Shown here: one piece after another, positions 36,201-46,212 of the stretch | How the letters are laid out: every line of letters begins with the position of its first letter | Numbering within the stretch: the stretch's first letter is position 1 | DNA from: Pipra filicauda | Lineage: Eukaryota; Chordata; Aves; Passeriformes; Pipridae | DNA: 64,000 nucleotides | Assembly: GCF_003945595.2 (NCBI RefSeq) | Contig: NW_024104366.1 | Location: 992,001 to 1,056,000, forward strand | Direction of reading: 5' to 3' | The notes under the pieces: model-generated | Told to the model about the DNA's origin: nothing | Databases searched by the model: none | The model's input: only the letters and a program-made list of their open reading frames with translations | Position numbers and translations under genes: made by a program

Positions 36201-39200
36201 AAAACCCCAACTGCAACACAGAGGGAAGAGCAGGGCAGACAGAGGGCTTTTATTTTACCATGTCCCTGATGCAACATGCTCCAGGGTTCAGGGCACATGT
36301 GATGCTCTGGCAATGCCCCTGTGCCACCACCCCCCTGCAGAGGCACCATCCTGGCACAGGTGGCCACAAGCCCAGAGACTTTTGCTGTCCCCCAGAAACT
36401 GTTCTTCAGTGAGCAGGTAAAGGTTTTATTTGTCCCATCTCCTCCATCCTGGAGAGGATCAGTGGCACAGGCTGTCTCTTCTGGGAAGTGGAGAGCCCAC
36501 ATGGCTTTGGGGGCTGTGTGGATTAGCCCAGCAGCCACCCATGGCGGTGTGCCTGCTGAAGGTGGCTTTAAGTCAACAGCAGTGAGGCAGTGCTTCTGCC
36601 AAGTGGTTTTTGGAGGGTGCAGGCTAACAAACAAGGACCAGGCAGGAGCTCCAGCAGTGTTAGTTAAAAAGAAAAAATAATTTAGGAATTACAGTTACTG
36701 GCAGCAGAGGTGATGTGTAATATGGTCTGAGTTGTGTGCTTTAATGAGATGGAGGTAATTAATTAATCATTCAATACCAGCTGCAGTGAAGGAACTGGTG
36801 GAAGTGTAAGTCACCTGCTATAAAGCCAATGCTGGGGTCACTGGAGGAGAGAGCAGCTCCTATGGGACTGTGACTCCCACAGCTTCCAGCACATCCCAGC
36901 TCCCTGTGCTGGCTCAGGACCCCCAGTGCTGTGGGAACCCGTTGGTGCTTCTTGGCCTTAAATCCTCCTTAAAGCCACATACCAGTGACACGCACACTGG
37001 GCCATTCCCTAATTCCCTGTGCCCCATCCTGGGCTGGGCACTGCTCCTCTCCTCCGTGGCTCCATCGGGACGTGACCCCACCGTCTCCCAGCGAATGCCG
37101 GTGACGTCCCCGCGTGCCGGGGGAGCCAGGGGCTGGCGCAGGGACAGCGCTCGGGTTTCAGCAGCTGAATGATATCTTTCTGAACTCCAATTAGTTCCCA
37201 GGCACCGGCATAATGGCAGGTCCCTGCTGCCAAGATTAATGGCCCGGGTGGGATCCCGCGTGGCTGGGATGCCTGCGGGAATGCGGCCCCTATTTATAGC
37301 GGGAGGCGCAGGGCACGAGGCTGGTGGCCTCCGCCGCCGCCTTGGCCCCGGGGCCACCGCGGGCTGACCCGGCCCACGTGTCACAGCAGCGTGGCCTTTT
37401 ATAGCTGTGTCCTGCGGGGCACCCGCGGGGCTCTGCCTCCACGTAGCTCCTGCTGGGTGTCAGGATTTAGAGGTTTTAGGGAGCTCACCGGGATAGGAAT
37501 GAAGGGGGAGGTCTCAGAATTGCTGTTCTGAGCTGGAAAGGACCCACAAGGATCACTGAGTCCAACTCCTGGCCCTGCACAGGACACCCCAACAACCCCA
37601 CTACGTGCCTGAGGGCATTGTCCAAATGCTTCTTGAGCTGTCAGGCTTGGTGCTGTGACCCCTTCCCTGGGGAAGAGGGGTGGAAGGTGGCTGGTGGTGG
37701 GCAGGTGAAGTTTGGGGGTGGAGGGCTCTGCGTGCAGACTCTCTCCTGGTGGGAAAAGGGCTCCTTTCTGGCACCTCAGGCTGCCGTGGCTTGGCTGCAG
37801 CGATTGGAGCTGGGCCCATCCAGCCACCTACAGATGTTGGCTGGAAAGCCAAGCTCGTGTCCCCACTGCTGCCACCCACTCCACTGACTTGGAGCTGGAG
37901 TGGGACCAGCAGGGATGGCTGGGGACGTGGCAGCAGGCACGTGTTTGCCCCGTGCTGTTTTCCCTGAGCACCTCCAAAGGGAAGCCCTTTCCCTGGAGCC
38001 ACTTAGCTGGTTCCACGCTCCCCCAGGGCAGGACTGGGACTGGCATCCTGCCTGCTCAGCCAAAGTTTTTTGGCCAGTGTTGCCAGCTACATTCTCAGGA
38101 TGTAGCTGTGGGGTCCCATCAATTTGTGGTGCCTTTCATCTCCCCCTTCCCTTAAACCCCAGGAGCCGGCTGCCATCCCAGCGTGGCTCTGAGGGCTCTG
38201 GCTCTGGAGCCAGGCTCACTGGGGACTGAAAGCTGATTTCTCGTCCCTGGTTTGAGGCTCACGGGGCAGGGCTGAGCTCTGAGCACGCACTCCATGGCTT
38301 TTCCTGGGGCCAGGCCAGGGTATTTGAGAGCTGTTACTCAGTTGGCAGCGGGACTGGCTGTACCAGCACAGTTTGGACTGTGTAATTTTGGCCTGGGACT
38401 CTTTCCCATTCCCCACCCCTGCCTGTGTGTGCTGCCCCAGGGACCTGATCAGGCTTGGGTCTGTGAACTAATCTGGGTTAAAGGGAAGAAAAAAGGGGGG
38501 AAAGGCCATTTTTGTCCCTCTTGGGGGGCTTCTTGTGCTGGGATGGTGGAGCAGAGGTACTAGGAGCGTCCTAGGTGTCGTGTGGGGGTGGTAAGGCCCT
38601 GGCACAGGTTGCCCAGAGGAGCTGTGGCTGCCCCATCCCTGGAAGTGTCCAAGGCCAGGCTGGATGGGGCTTGGAGCAACCTGGGCTAGTGGAAGGTGTC
38701 CCTGCCCATGGCAGGGGGTGGAACAATGTGATCTTTAAGGTCCTTTCCAACCCAAACCATTCTGTGATTCTGTGTCCCCCTCTGGTGTGACCTCATCCAC
38801 CACAGGCATGCAGGGCATAGGACCCACAGCACCCATGGGTGGCATCTCTGGGGAGGTAATGGAGGGGACACCAGCTCCAGTGAAGGGAGGGTGCAGGAGG
38901 TTTCAGCGGGGCTGGATGAGGCTGCCCTGGCCCATGCTGTGCCCTCAGCCGGGTGCTGCCTCTCTTCCAGTGAAGTACATGAAGGAGATCTCCCCTTACT
39001 TCAAGAACAACCCCGCGGGGGCCACGGTGAGCTGGGACCCCTCTCCTGGTGCCCCGCAGAAGCGATCCTCCCCCGTCCTACCCCCTCGGGAGCTCCGGGA
39101 GGGCCGCACCGTGCCCCTGAAGATGTGCTACGTGTCCCGCAAGTGCCTCCCCACCGACCCGGAGCACAGGTCAGCGTGCGGGGCCGGGGGGGTGGCGATG

Positions 39201-41795
39201 CCGCCGCGCTGCCCGGGGGGCCGAGGGCCGGCGGGGACCCAGCGGGGCCGTGTCCCTGCAGGTACCTGGAGGTGTGCTCGGCGGACGGCCGCGTCGCCCT
39301 CTTCCTGCGGGCGAAGGACGAGGCCACGGCGCAGTCCTGGCTCGCCGCCATCCAGGCCAACGCGGGCGCGCTGCTGCCGCGGGTGAAGGAGGAGCTGCGG
39401 GCACAGCTGGCGGGCGCGGGCACGGCGGCCGGACGGGATGTCAAACACGTGGGCTGGCTGACCGAGCAGGTACCCCCCGCGCCCCCCGCACCGCCCCGTG
39501 CCACCACGCTGCTGGTGGCCCTGACCCAGTCGCTTTGCAGCTCCCCAGCGCCGGCACCAGGAACCTCCTGGCCGTCCTCACGGAGAAGGAGCTGCTGCTG
39601 TACGGCAGCCTACCCCAGAGCCGGGATGCCCTGGGCAAGCCCACGCACAGCTACCCCCTCATCGCCACCAGGTAGGGGCCACTGCCCCGGTGCCCTCCTG
39701 CCCTGCATGGGGACAGTGGCAGGGGCTGGGAGTCAGGACAGAGCTCCGGGGGTCGTGGCAGAGCCCCAGGGTGGTGGCAGTGACCAGGGATGGTGGCAGT
39801 GACCAGAAGTGGTGGCAGGAGCTGTGTGTCAGGGCAGAGCCCCAGGCTGATGGCAGGGGCTGGTCGTGGTGGTGGCAGAGGCGTTTGAGGTGATGGTGGA
39901 GTCCCGGGGTGGTGGCAGGGCAGTGGGGGGATGATGGCAGAGCACCTGGTGGTGTTTGCAGGGCACTGGGGATAGTGACAATGTCCAGGGGTGTTGTCAG
40001 GGCGCTGGGGACGGTGGGCTCAGAGCCCCGGGGCTGGTGCGGGGTGTCGGTGCGGGATGGTGGCAGTGTCCCAGGGTGGTGGCAGTGTCCCAGGGTGGTG
40101 GCAGTGTCCCAGGGTGGTGCAGAGCCCTGGGGCTGGTGCGGGGCTCAGTGCAGGGACGGTGCAGTGTCCCGGGGCGGGGGCAGTATCCAGGGGCGGTGGC
40201 AGTGTCCAGGGGCGGTAGCAGTGTCCCGGTGCAGGGGCAGTGTCCCGGTGCGGAGGCAGTGTCCCGGTGCAGGGGCAGTGTCCCGGGGCGGTAGCAGTGT
40301 CCCGGGGCGGTAGTAGTGTCCCTAGGCGGGGCAGTGTCCCGGGGCCGGTGCGGGGGCTCATCCCGTTGCTCCGTGCGGGGGTTCGGGCGCTGCGGGGGCT
40401 CATCCGCGGGGCTGCAGCGCCCCCTGCCGGCCCCGCTGCACCGCCACCGCGGAGCGAGATGCGGGGCTGGGACGGTGCGGGATGCGGGGCTGTGCTGGGG
40501 CTGTGCTGGGGCTGAGATGCGGTGCTGAGATACTGTGCGGGATGCTGTGGCTGTGCGGTGCTGAGGTGCGGTGCGGGGTGCCGGGGCTGTGCGGTGCTGA
40601 AGATTCGTGCTGAGGAGCAGTGCGGGGTGCTGGGACGTTGTGGAGCGCGGTGCGGGGGCGGTGCTGAGGTGCAGCGCTGAGGTGCGGTGCGGGGTGCGGG
40701 GCTGTGCTGGAGCTGTGCGGTGCTGAGGTGCAGCGCTGAGGTGCGATGCGGGCTGCGGGGCTGTGCTGGAGCTGTGCGGTGCTGAGGTGCGGTGCTGAGG
40801 TGCGGTGCTGAGGTGCGGTGCTGAGGTGCGGTGCGGGGGGGCGATGCCGGGACATTTCGGTGCGAGTGTGCGGCGCTGGGGCGGTCCGGGGCGCGGTGCT
40901 GGGGCTGTGCTGGGACGATGCGGTGCAGGGGTGCGGGGCGCGGTGCTGAGCACTGTCCCTGGCGCAGGCTGGTGCACTCGGGGCCGGCGAAGGGCTCGGC
41001 GCTGTACGAGGCCGAGCGCTCGTTCGCGCTGCGCGCCGGCAGCCGGCTGGGCGTGCAGACCCACCTCTTCAGCCTGGAGAGCCCCCGGGAGCTCGCCCTG
41101 TGGACGCGGCTGCTGGTGGACGGCACCCACGGCGCCGCAGAGCTGGCCCAGGAGGTGTCGGCAGGTCAGCGGGGGGCCGGGGGGTCCGGGCGGTGCGGGG
41201 GGACCCCCGGCTCACCCCTGTCCCCTCCCCGTCCCCAGCCTGCACGTGGAAGGGGCAGGAGTGCACCCTGACCGTCCACATCGACAAGGGCTTCACCATC
41301 TCCACCACGGAGCCCGGGCTCAGCAGGACCATCCTGCTCCAGCAGCCCTTCGAGAAGCTGCAGATGTCCTCGGATGACGGCACCAAGATGCTCTACCTGG
41401 ACTTTGGTGGCCCGGAGGGAGAGATCGTGAGTTGGCTTTGCCTTCAGCACCCCCCACCCACACTCCCACCAGTCCCAGGGGAGAGGGGGAGCAGAGAACC
41501 TGCCCTGTGCACAGCACCCATCCTGCCTGGCATGGGGGTGAGGCATGACCCATCCATCTGCCCCAACCAGGGTGCACAACTCTTCCCAGGGCCCCAGGGT
41601 AAGGCCGTGGTAGAGACTGGGGGGTCTGGGTGGTCCCTGGCTGAAAGCTGCTACAGAAACAGCCTTCCCCTTTGTGAACACCCCTCCCTTCCTTTCTTGC
41701 AGCAATTGGACCTTCACTCCTGCCCCAAAACCATCGTCTTCATCATCCACTCCTTCCTCTCAGCCAAGGTGACCCGGCTGGGGCTGCTGGCATGA
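30014..41795 (+). CDS. SNTA1: alpha-1-syntrophin, eight coding exons, complete
   Basis: Adaptor protein of the dystrophin-glycoprotein complex at the muscle sarcolemma and other membranes. In this family the PDZ domain binds C-terminal tails of channels and nNOS, and the PH2/SU part binds dystrophin and dystrobrevin. Coding segments are 30014-30281, 32599-32784, 38971-39169, 39262-39469, 39541-39671, 40968-41164, 41239-41426 and 41703-41795. All introns are GT-AG, phases join without a break, and the sum is 1470 nt (489 residues plus stop; human is about 505). Rough domains: PH1 N-half 6-45, PDZ 74-156 with loop GLGISIKGG near 83-91, PH1 C-half 157-254, PH2 281-388, syntrophin-unique C-terminus 433-489 ending TRLGLLA. 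The start is chosen because [16 protein letters not shown] matches the mammalian N-terminus and has a good Kozak context (A at -3, G at +4). The shorter length lies mainly in the linker before the PDZ domain. I see no frameshift or premature stop. Confidence 0.97.
30282..32598 (+). other. SNTA1: SNTA1 intron 1
   Basis: 2317-bp intron. The first 350 bp remain CpG-rich and continue the promoter island. The rest has no recognisable repeat or exon. T-rich and AT-rich bits occur near 31270 and 32240-32300. Confidence 0.9.
32599..32784 (+). CDS. SNTA1: SNTA1 coding exon 2 (PDZ core)
   Basis: Encodes residues 90-151. The acceptor follows a pyrimidine-rich tract ending TTTCGAG, and the donor is GAAG|GTAAGA. 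It carries the PDZ core [15 protein letters not shown], the [10 protein letters not shown] turn and the helix [17 protein letters not shown], nearly identical to mammalian syntrophins. Confidence 0.97.
37290..37404. promoter_or_regulatory. MEF2/TATA, E-box and CArG-like cluster in SNTA1 intron 2
   Basis: CTATTTATAG at 37290-37299 is a perfect MEF2 consensus, CACGTG at 37375-37380 a palindromic E-box, and CCTTTTATAG at 37395-37404 one base off a CArG box. Read on the minus strand the outer two are CTATAAATAG and CTATAAAAGG, good TATA boxes. The sequence between is CpG-rich. It is either an intronic muscle enhancer for SNTA1 or an antisense promoter. Confidence 0.4.
37510..37682 (-). mobile_element. 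CR1 LINE fragment in SNTA1 intron 2
   Basis: Antisense, diverged subfamily: CTGGAAAGGACCCACAAGGA, CCAACTCCTGGCCCTGCACA and CCCCTTCCCTGGGGAAG. Confidence 0.85.
38572..38779 (+). mobile_element. CR1 LINE 3' fragment in SNTA1 intron 2
   Basis: Sense CR1 with the full 3' end: GGCCCTGGCACAGGTTGCCC, AACCTGGGCTAGTGGAAGGT and the tail CCATTCTGTGATTCTGTG. It lies about 190 bp before the exon 3 acceptor. Confidence 0.93.
38971..39169 (+). CDS. SNTA1: SNTA1 coding exon 3 (PDZ end, PH1 second half)
   Basis: Encodes residues 152-217: [13 protein letters not shown] closes the PDZ domain, a variable Ser/Pro linker follows, and [15 protein letters not shown] re-enters PH1. The acceptor is CTCTTCCAG| and the donor CACAG|GTCAGC. 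The start TG completes a Val codon with exon 2. Confidence 0.95.
39262..39469 (+). CDS. SNTA1: SNTA1 coding exon 4 (PH1 end)
   Basis: Encodes residues 218-287 beginning [11 protein letters not shown]. It includes [19 protein letters not shown], the C-terminal PH helix with its conserved Trp, and ends GWLTEQ. The exon ends in phase 0 at GAGCAG|GTACCC. The preceding intron is only 92 bp. Confidence 0.95.
39541..39671 (+). CDS. SNTA1: SNTA1 coding exon 5 (PH2 start)
   Basis: Encodes residues 288-330, including [20 protein letters not shown] and PLIAT, the first strands of PH2. The acceptor is GCTTTGCAG| and the donor ACCAG|GTAGGG. The preceding intron is 71 bp, one of the shortest in the gene. 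Confidence 0.94.
39672..40967 (+). repeat. SNTA1 intron 5, largely GC-rich tandem repeats
   Basis: Two arrays fill most of the 1296-bp intron. The first, about 39700-40350 and cleanest from 40047, repeats a roughly 19-bp unit like GGTGGCAGTGTCCCAGGGT. The second, about 40480-40850, repeats short units around GCTGAGGTGCGGT. Both degrade before the exon 6 acceptor at 40967. Confidence 0.85.
40968..41164 (+). CDS. SNTA1: SNTA1 coding exon 6 (PH2 end)
   Basis: Encodes residues 331-396: [20 protein letters not shown], then [20 protein letters not shown] with the PH helix Trp, ending QEVSA. The acceptor GGCGCAG| emerges straight from the repeat-filled intron 5, and the donor is GCAG|GTCAGC. Confidence 0.94.
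41239..41426 (+). CDS. SNTA1: SNTA1 coding exon 7
   Basis: Encodes residues 397-459: [20 protein letters not shown], then [19 protein letters not shown] and [10 protein letters not shown], the start of the syntrophin-unique domain. The donor is GAGATC|GTGAGT and the preceding intron is 74 bp. Confidence 0.95.
41703..41795 (+). CDS. SNTA1: SNTA1 coding exon 8 with stop
   Basis: Encodes residues 460-489, [20 protein letters not shown] then [10 protein letters not shown] and TGA at 41793-41795. This tail is almost invariant among syntrophins and forms the end of the dystrophin-binding SU domain. The acceptor is CTTTCTTGCAG|. Confidence 0.97.
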   Translation, partial: QLDLHSCPKTIVFIIHSFLSAKVTRLGLLA

Positions 41796-42545
41796 CGAGG
41801 GAGCGGAGCAGCCCGAGCCCCCGGCCTATCTATGCACCTCCCTCCTGGCCGAACCCAGCCCCAAGCCATCCCAAGGAGACTGAAGCCCCTGTGGGATCAC
41901 ACCACCCCCACCAAGGAAAAGCACCATCCGCTGGGAAAACTCCCTCCTGGGGTGTCTGGGTGAAATCCCCCTTGGATGGCAGCACTGGGACTTCTCCGGT
42001 CCCTTCTTCCCCTCCTTCCTAAGCAGCTGCAGAAGCCCAGTGAGAGCCCACGAGTGGCAGCAGGGCCGTCACCCCAGTGCCTTGAGAGATGATATTTTGT
42101 GTACGAAGAACCCGTTTGTATCCATGTTTTATATTTATATCCCCCACTTAAAAACGCTGACACGGCAGCTCTTCCCTCACCTGGCTCGGATTCCCCCCGG
42201 AGGGTCCCCAGGTCCCGCAGCACAAGGACACATGTCTGTTTTCCAGACAGGCAACCCGAGGATTGGAGGCCAAAGCCAGCCCCAAAGTGCTTAAGAGATG
42301 GGAACTGCAGATCAGCTGTGTTTGCCAAATTTCCCCATGTTGTACGAAATGATAGGAACCACTTTTGTGTGTCGGGATTGGACAGCGCGTTCGGTTTTGC
42401 TCACTCCGGAGTCACTTTATTTCTCGGTTTGGGGGGGAGGGTTGTCAGGTGGCTGCTGCAGAATAACTTCTTCTATGAACCAAAAGATTCTGCATGAAAA
42501 TGCCTTTTTTTTTTTTTTGGGTTGAATAAACCTTGCAGATCACAA
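41796..42545 (+). other. SNTA1: SNTA1 3' untranslated region
   Basis: It runs from the stop to just past the AATAAA at 42525. It contains a T-run at 42505-42518 immediately before the signal and a stretch around 42130-42140 rich in TATTTATAT. The end is inferred from the polyadenylation signal and not from transcript data. Confidence 0.7.
42525..42530 (+). terminator. SNTA1: SNTA1 polyadenylation signal AATAAA
   Basis: Canonical AATAAA about 730 bp after the stop, on the coding strand, followed by CCTTGCAGATCACAACC where cleavage is plausible. No earlier AATAAA was seen between 41796 and 42524. Confidence 0.75.
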
Positions 42546-42737
42546 CCAGCAGGAGCCAAGATCCATCTCCTGATTTCACTTGGAAAAGTAGAAAGTCGGT
42601 TTGTGGACGATGCCTGGGCTTGGGGTGTTTTCCACCAGGGAGAGGAAGGAGTTTGTGTGGAGGCTGTGGGGCTTTGCTGTGAGCTGGTGGTGCTGGTCTG
42701 GGAGTGCTGGGGACACTATGGGAGGATTCAGGTGGGA

Positions 42738-42868
42738 ACAAACAGGTTGCTCAGAGCTCCGTCTAACCTGACCTTGAACGCTTCCAGGGATGGGACGTCC
42801 ACAACTACTCTGGGCAACCTGTGCCAGGGCCTCACCGCCCTCACAGGGAAGAAGAAACACAAGAACAT
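42738..42868 (-). mobile_element. CR1 LINE 3' fragment
   Basis: Antisense CR1 just past the SNTA1 3' end: TCTAACCTGACCTTGAACGC, GGGCAACCTGTGCCAGGGCC and CTCACAGGGAAGAAG. Both ends are truncated. Confidence 0.88.
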
Positions 42869-43582
42869 CTTATTTGGTGTAAAGAAATAGTTCTTATGGG
42901 GTGCATCAGGACTCGGGTGCTCAACTCTCAGCGGGACAGGGTGATGGAGAGGAAGGGGATGTCCCGCCACAGCCCCATCCCTGGCAGCAGGAATCTTTTG
43001 TGATGAACAAGCCCGTACTTTTTATTGCCCAGAACTGTCAGATTTCCAGGCGACCTCACAAAATGGATTTGCAGGAGGAAAAAAAAAAGATCTCCCCTCA
43101 CGTTTCTAACTGTTAAATCAATACAAGTAATTTAGAAACAGATGGTGTATTTTCTATGATCAAAAGCATGTCTGCACAAGGAAACACATTATTACTGCAA
43201 TTTACCTTCCTCTTCTTGCCCTAGAGCCATTACTCTTTGGGGTTCATTGCAATAAAAGAGGGAATCACTCCCAGTCCAGAGCAGATTTCCTATTAATCTT
43301 ACAGACCACAAGCTGCCTTGACTTCCCCAGTGCAGCTCAGGCTCTGTCCCACTCCATGCCTGGACTGTGAAGGAAATAGCTCAGTTTGGAGATGGATATT
43401 TTTCTTGGATTTCTTTGCATTTGATATTGGTGATGAGCTGGTGTGAGGACTTTTTCCCCTCCTGTATTTTTGGTGGTTTCTGAGCCCCTTCATCCTTCTG
43501 GCACCATCCTCTGCTTAATGGGACCCTTTCCCCAGGGATGCTCCTGCAAAGGGACCTGTGAATAAGACAACTGCCTTTTATA

Positions 43583-43900
43583 ATAAGGATCTGGAGCACC
43601 AGGAGTGGCTGAGGGAGCTGGGGGGGCTCAGCCTGGAGAAAAGGAGGCTCAGGGGGGACCTTCTCACTCTCTGCAACTCCCTGACAGGAGGGGAGAGCCA
43701 GGTGGGGGTTGGGCTCTGTTCCCAGGGAACAAGGGATAGGACAAGCAGAAATGGTCTAAGTTGTGCCAGAGGAGGTTTAGATTTGGAATCAGGAAAAATC
43801 TCTCCACCAAAAGGGATGTCAGGCTTTGAAAGATATTGCCCAGGACAGTGGTAGAGTCCTCATCCCTGGAGGGATTTAAGGGTTGGCAGCAGGGACCAGA
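43583..43900 (+). mobile_element. CR1 LINE 3' fragment, diverged subfamily
   Basis: Sense. The reverse-transcriptase remnant LRELGGLSLEKRRLRGDLLT is followed by GCCAGAGGAGGTTTAGATTT and CTCATCCCTGGAGGGATTTA. Confidence 0.88.
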
Positions 43901-45161
43901 TCCCAGTGTGGGATGGCATCTGTAGGGAGGAATGAGTGCTCCTGCTTGGGCCCACCACAGTATTCCCCAGAGAGGAGGAACAGCTCCTCGGGGTTTTGTT
44001 CTGCCAGGCACTTCTGTGGCAGAAGGACTAATATTTTTGAAAGCAGCTTTAAAATAAACATAACGAACTCTGCTTATGGAGCTGGGATGATGAGAACGGG
44101 CTCAGGAAAAAGCAGTTTCCTGAGCTCAGTCTGAGGTGACTGGAGTTTTATTTGGCCACCATGACTGGAACAACTCAGGGAAGGGGGAATTTAAAGGTGC
44201 TGCAAGTGTTGGAAAATGGATGGCAAATGGGAAAGGAGGAGGGAAAAAGTCCTATTCTGCTCTCTACGTGGAGCTCTTGGGATGCTGGTTGCCAGAGGGA
44301 GGCCAAAATGGGGATGTGAATGGATGCAGAGAAACTTTGGCACCCAAAGCACTTCGGTAATGGCAGTGGGGGGTGGCTGCAGCCTGGCTCTGGTGCAATC
44401 CCTTCCCCTTTGGGAGCAAATCCAGCCAGGCCATGGCGAGATGAGCTCTCCGTTTCCTCCAGGAGGAAACCCAGCACTGCCGGCATCCCCGGCAGCAACG
44501 TCACAAGCAGGAATTTTCCCCAGAAATGGCTTTTCCAGGTCGTAAGACCTGAAAAAACCGGCCCTGAGTGAAGGAGCCGGAGAGGGAAGAGAGAGATGCA
44601 GCGGGAAGAGTGATTAGGTTGTCCCCAGGTGTTTGCTCAGCCACGGCAGAACACAGTTTCCCTCCCGATACCGCTTGTACTTTCCATTAGTCAGCCCTGA
44701 CCTTTTAGTGCCGTAATCAAACAAGACAACCCAACACTTAAATCTGAGCATTTAGCGCTGACATTTACAATTGGTTCTCGAGTTGGAGAGACCAAATGAA
44801 AATTTCCTCGCAGACAGAATGCTGCAGGGCTGGGGAATCAAATCATTCCATCGCTGGATCGCAGGCGTGCCGGCCCCCTTGGCAGCCCCGTGCAGTGGGT
44901 GGTATTTGGACTGGAGCCTTGTCAGTACAAAGTCAATATTCACCTGGAGTTTGTGCATCCCAGGGACATCACCCGACTGGGGCACGGGGAAGCTGTATTT
45001 GGTGTTTAATGGGTGTAAACAGGAGGGATCTTACACAGGCAGGAGCCCTGTGGGAGTGGGGAAAGTGGGGAAAACTTAAAAGTTAAGGACCTAAGGCAGT
45101 AATGAGGATGTTTTCTCTCGTTCAGCCTCGGCTGGAATCCTTGCCTGAAAAGCGAGCACTT

Positions 45162-45421
45162 GGTTCATCCCTTGGTGCATCCTGTGGCATATTCCTTGGT
45201 GCATCCCGTGGCACATCCCTTGGCACATCCCTCTGTGCATCCCTGGACACATCCATGGCACATTCCTTGGTGCATCCCTTGGGGCATCCCTCAGTGCATC
45301 CCTCTGCACATTCCTCAGTGCTGGCCTTGGTTCACCTCTCAGTGCATCCCTCAGTGCATTCCTGGGTTCACCTCTCAGTGCCTCCCTTGGCACATCCCTT
45401 GGCACATCCCTTGGTGCCTCC
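45162..45421. repeat. 12-bp minisatellite
   Basis: Imperfect units of about 10-12 bp on TTGGTGCATCCC / GGCACATCCC, around twenty copies. Because 12 is a multiple of three, open frames of repeated His-Pro motifs run through it on both strands. I take these as repeat artefacts. Confidence 0.92.
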
Positions 45422-46129
45422 ACAGCCCCACACGTGCCCCGCAGTGGCAGCTTGGCTGTGCCATCCCTGTGCAAATCCCTGCACAAGGATGGGCTTTTCC
45501 AGCCTTGTCTCCGAGGCATCCAAGCCCTGAGTATCTACTGGTGTTTGCCTGGTGAGGATATAGGGCTGGTGGGATACTGGGAGCCAGAACACCCATGGCA
45601 GCCCCCAGGTCCTGCACCCATCCCACTGTGGCTCCCCCAGCTCGTCCTCACACAGCAGTGTCTGTGTCTTCTCCTCCCGTGTGATAAATTCCCATTGGAG
45701 CCACTTGATTAAGTTAAATCCATTAAGAAAAAATCTGGACAAGGTTTCCCACGTTGCAGTTCACCATGTTTGGTGCTCGTCCTGCCTCCTGCAAAGAGCA
45801 GCCAAAGCAGATGGGCTGCAAACCAGGACAGCACAGCTTCCCCTCGCCATTCCCAGGAACAGCCTTGTCCCATAAATAGGCTTAAACAGTCCAAAATACT
45901 CTGAATCAGGGTTCTTTTCTCCCTTTGCTGATAAGAGGTTTGAATAAATTAATATATTGTTTAAATTACAGAAAACAGAGCTTCAGCTGTCCCAAACACT
46001 TGTTGCTGTATTTTCCCAGTGCTGCTCCATGTGCTGCTTTCCTGAAGCCCCTCCTGTGTGGGGACATCCCATTGTGATTTGACATGAGAACTGGGATCAG
46101 CATTTGTGTCTGCAGCTACAGGTTCTTGG

Positions 46130-46212
46130 GGCTGTCCTGTGCAGGGCCAGGATTTGGACTCAATGATCTTTGTGGGTTCCTTCCAACTCAGGATATTCTA
46201 TGATTCTATGAA
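46130..46212 (+). mobile_element. CR1 LINE 3' tail
   Basis: Short sense fragment: TTGGACTCAATGATCTTTGT, CTTCCAACTCAGGATATTCT, then ATGATTCTATGA. Confidence 0.85.

Larger units (their letters stand above)
32785..38970 (+). other. SNTA1: SNTA1 intron 2
   Basis: The longest intron, 6186 bp. It holds two CR1 fragments (37510-37682 minus, 38572-38779 plus), T-runs at 33920-33928 and 35345-35356, and a CpG-rich segment at about 37040-37440 with a MEF2/TATA, E-box and CArG-like cluster described separately. No further exon was recognised. Confidence 0.9.

Noticed and set aside
38772..39802. Open frames of 204 and 303 codons over SNTA1 exons 3-5
   Set aside because: They read through introns 3 and 4. 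The 204-codon frame carries exon 3 in frame and then runs into intron 3; the 303-codon frame is out of frame with exon 3 and enters the coding frame only at exon 4. The spliced gene explains the coding parts.
39997..41130. Minus-strand frames of about 370 codons
   Set aside because: Antisense of intron 5 repeats and SNTA1 exon 6.
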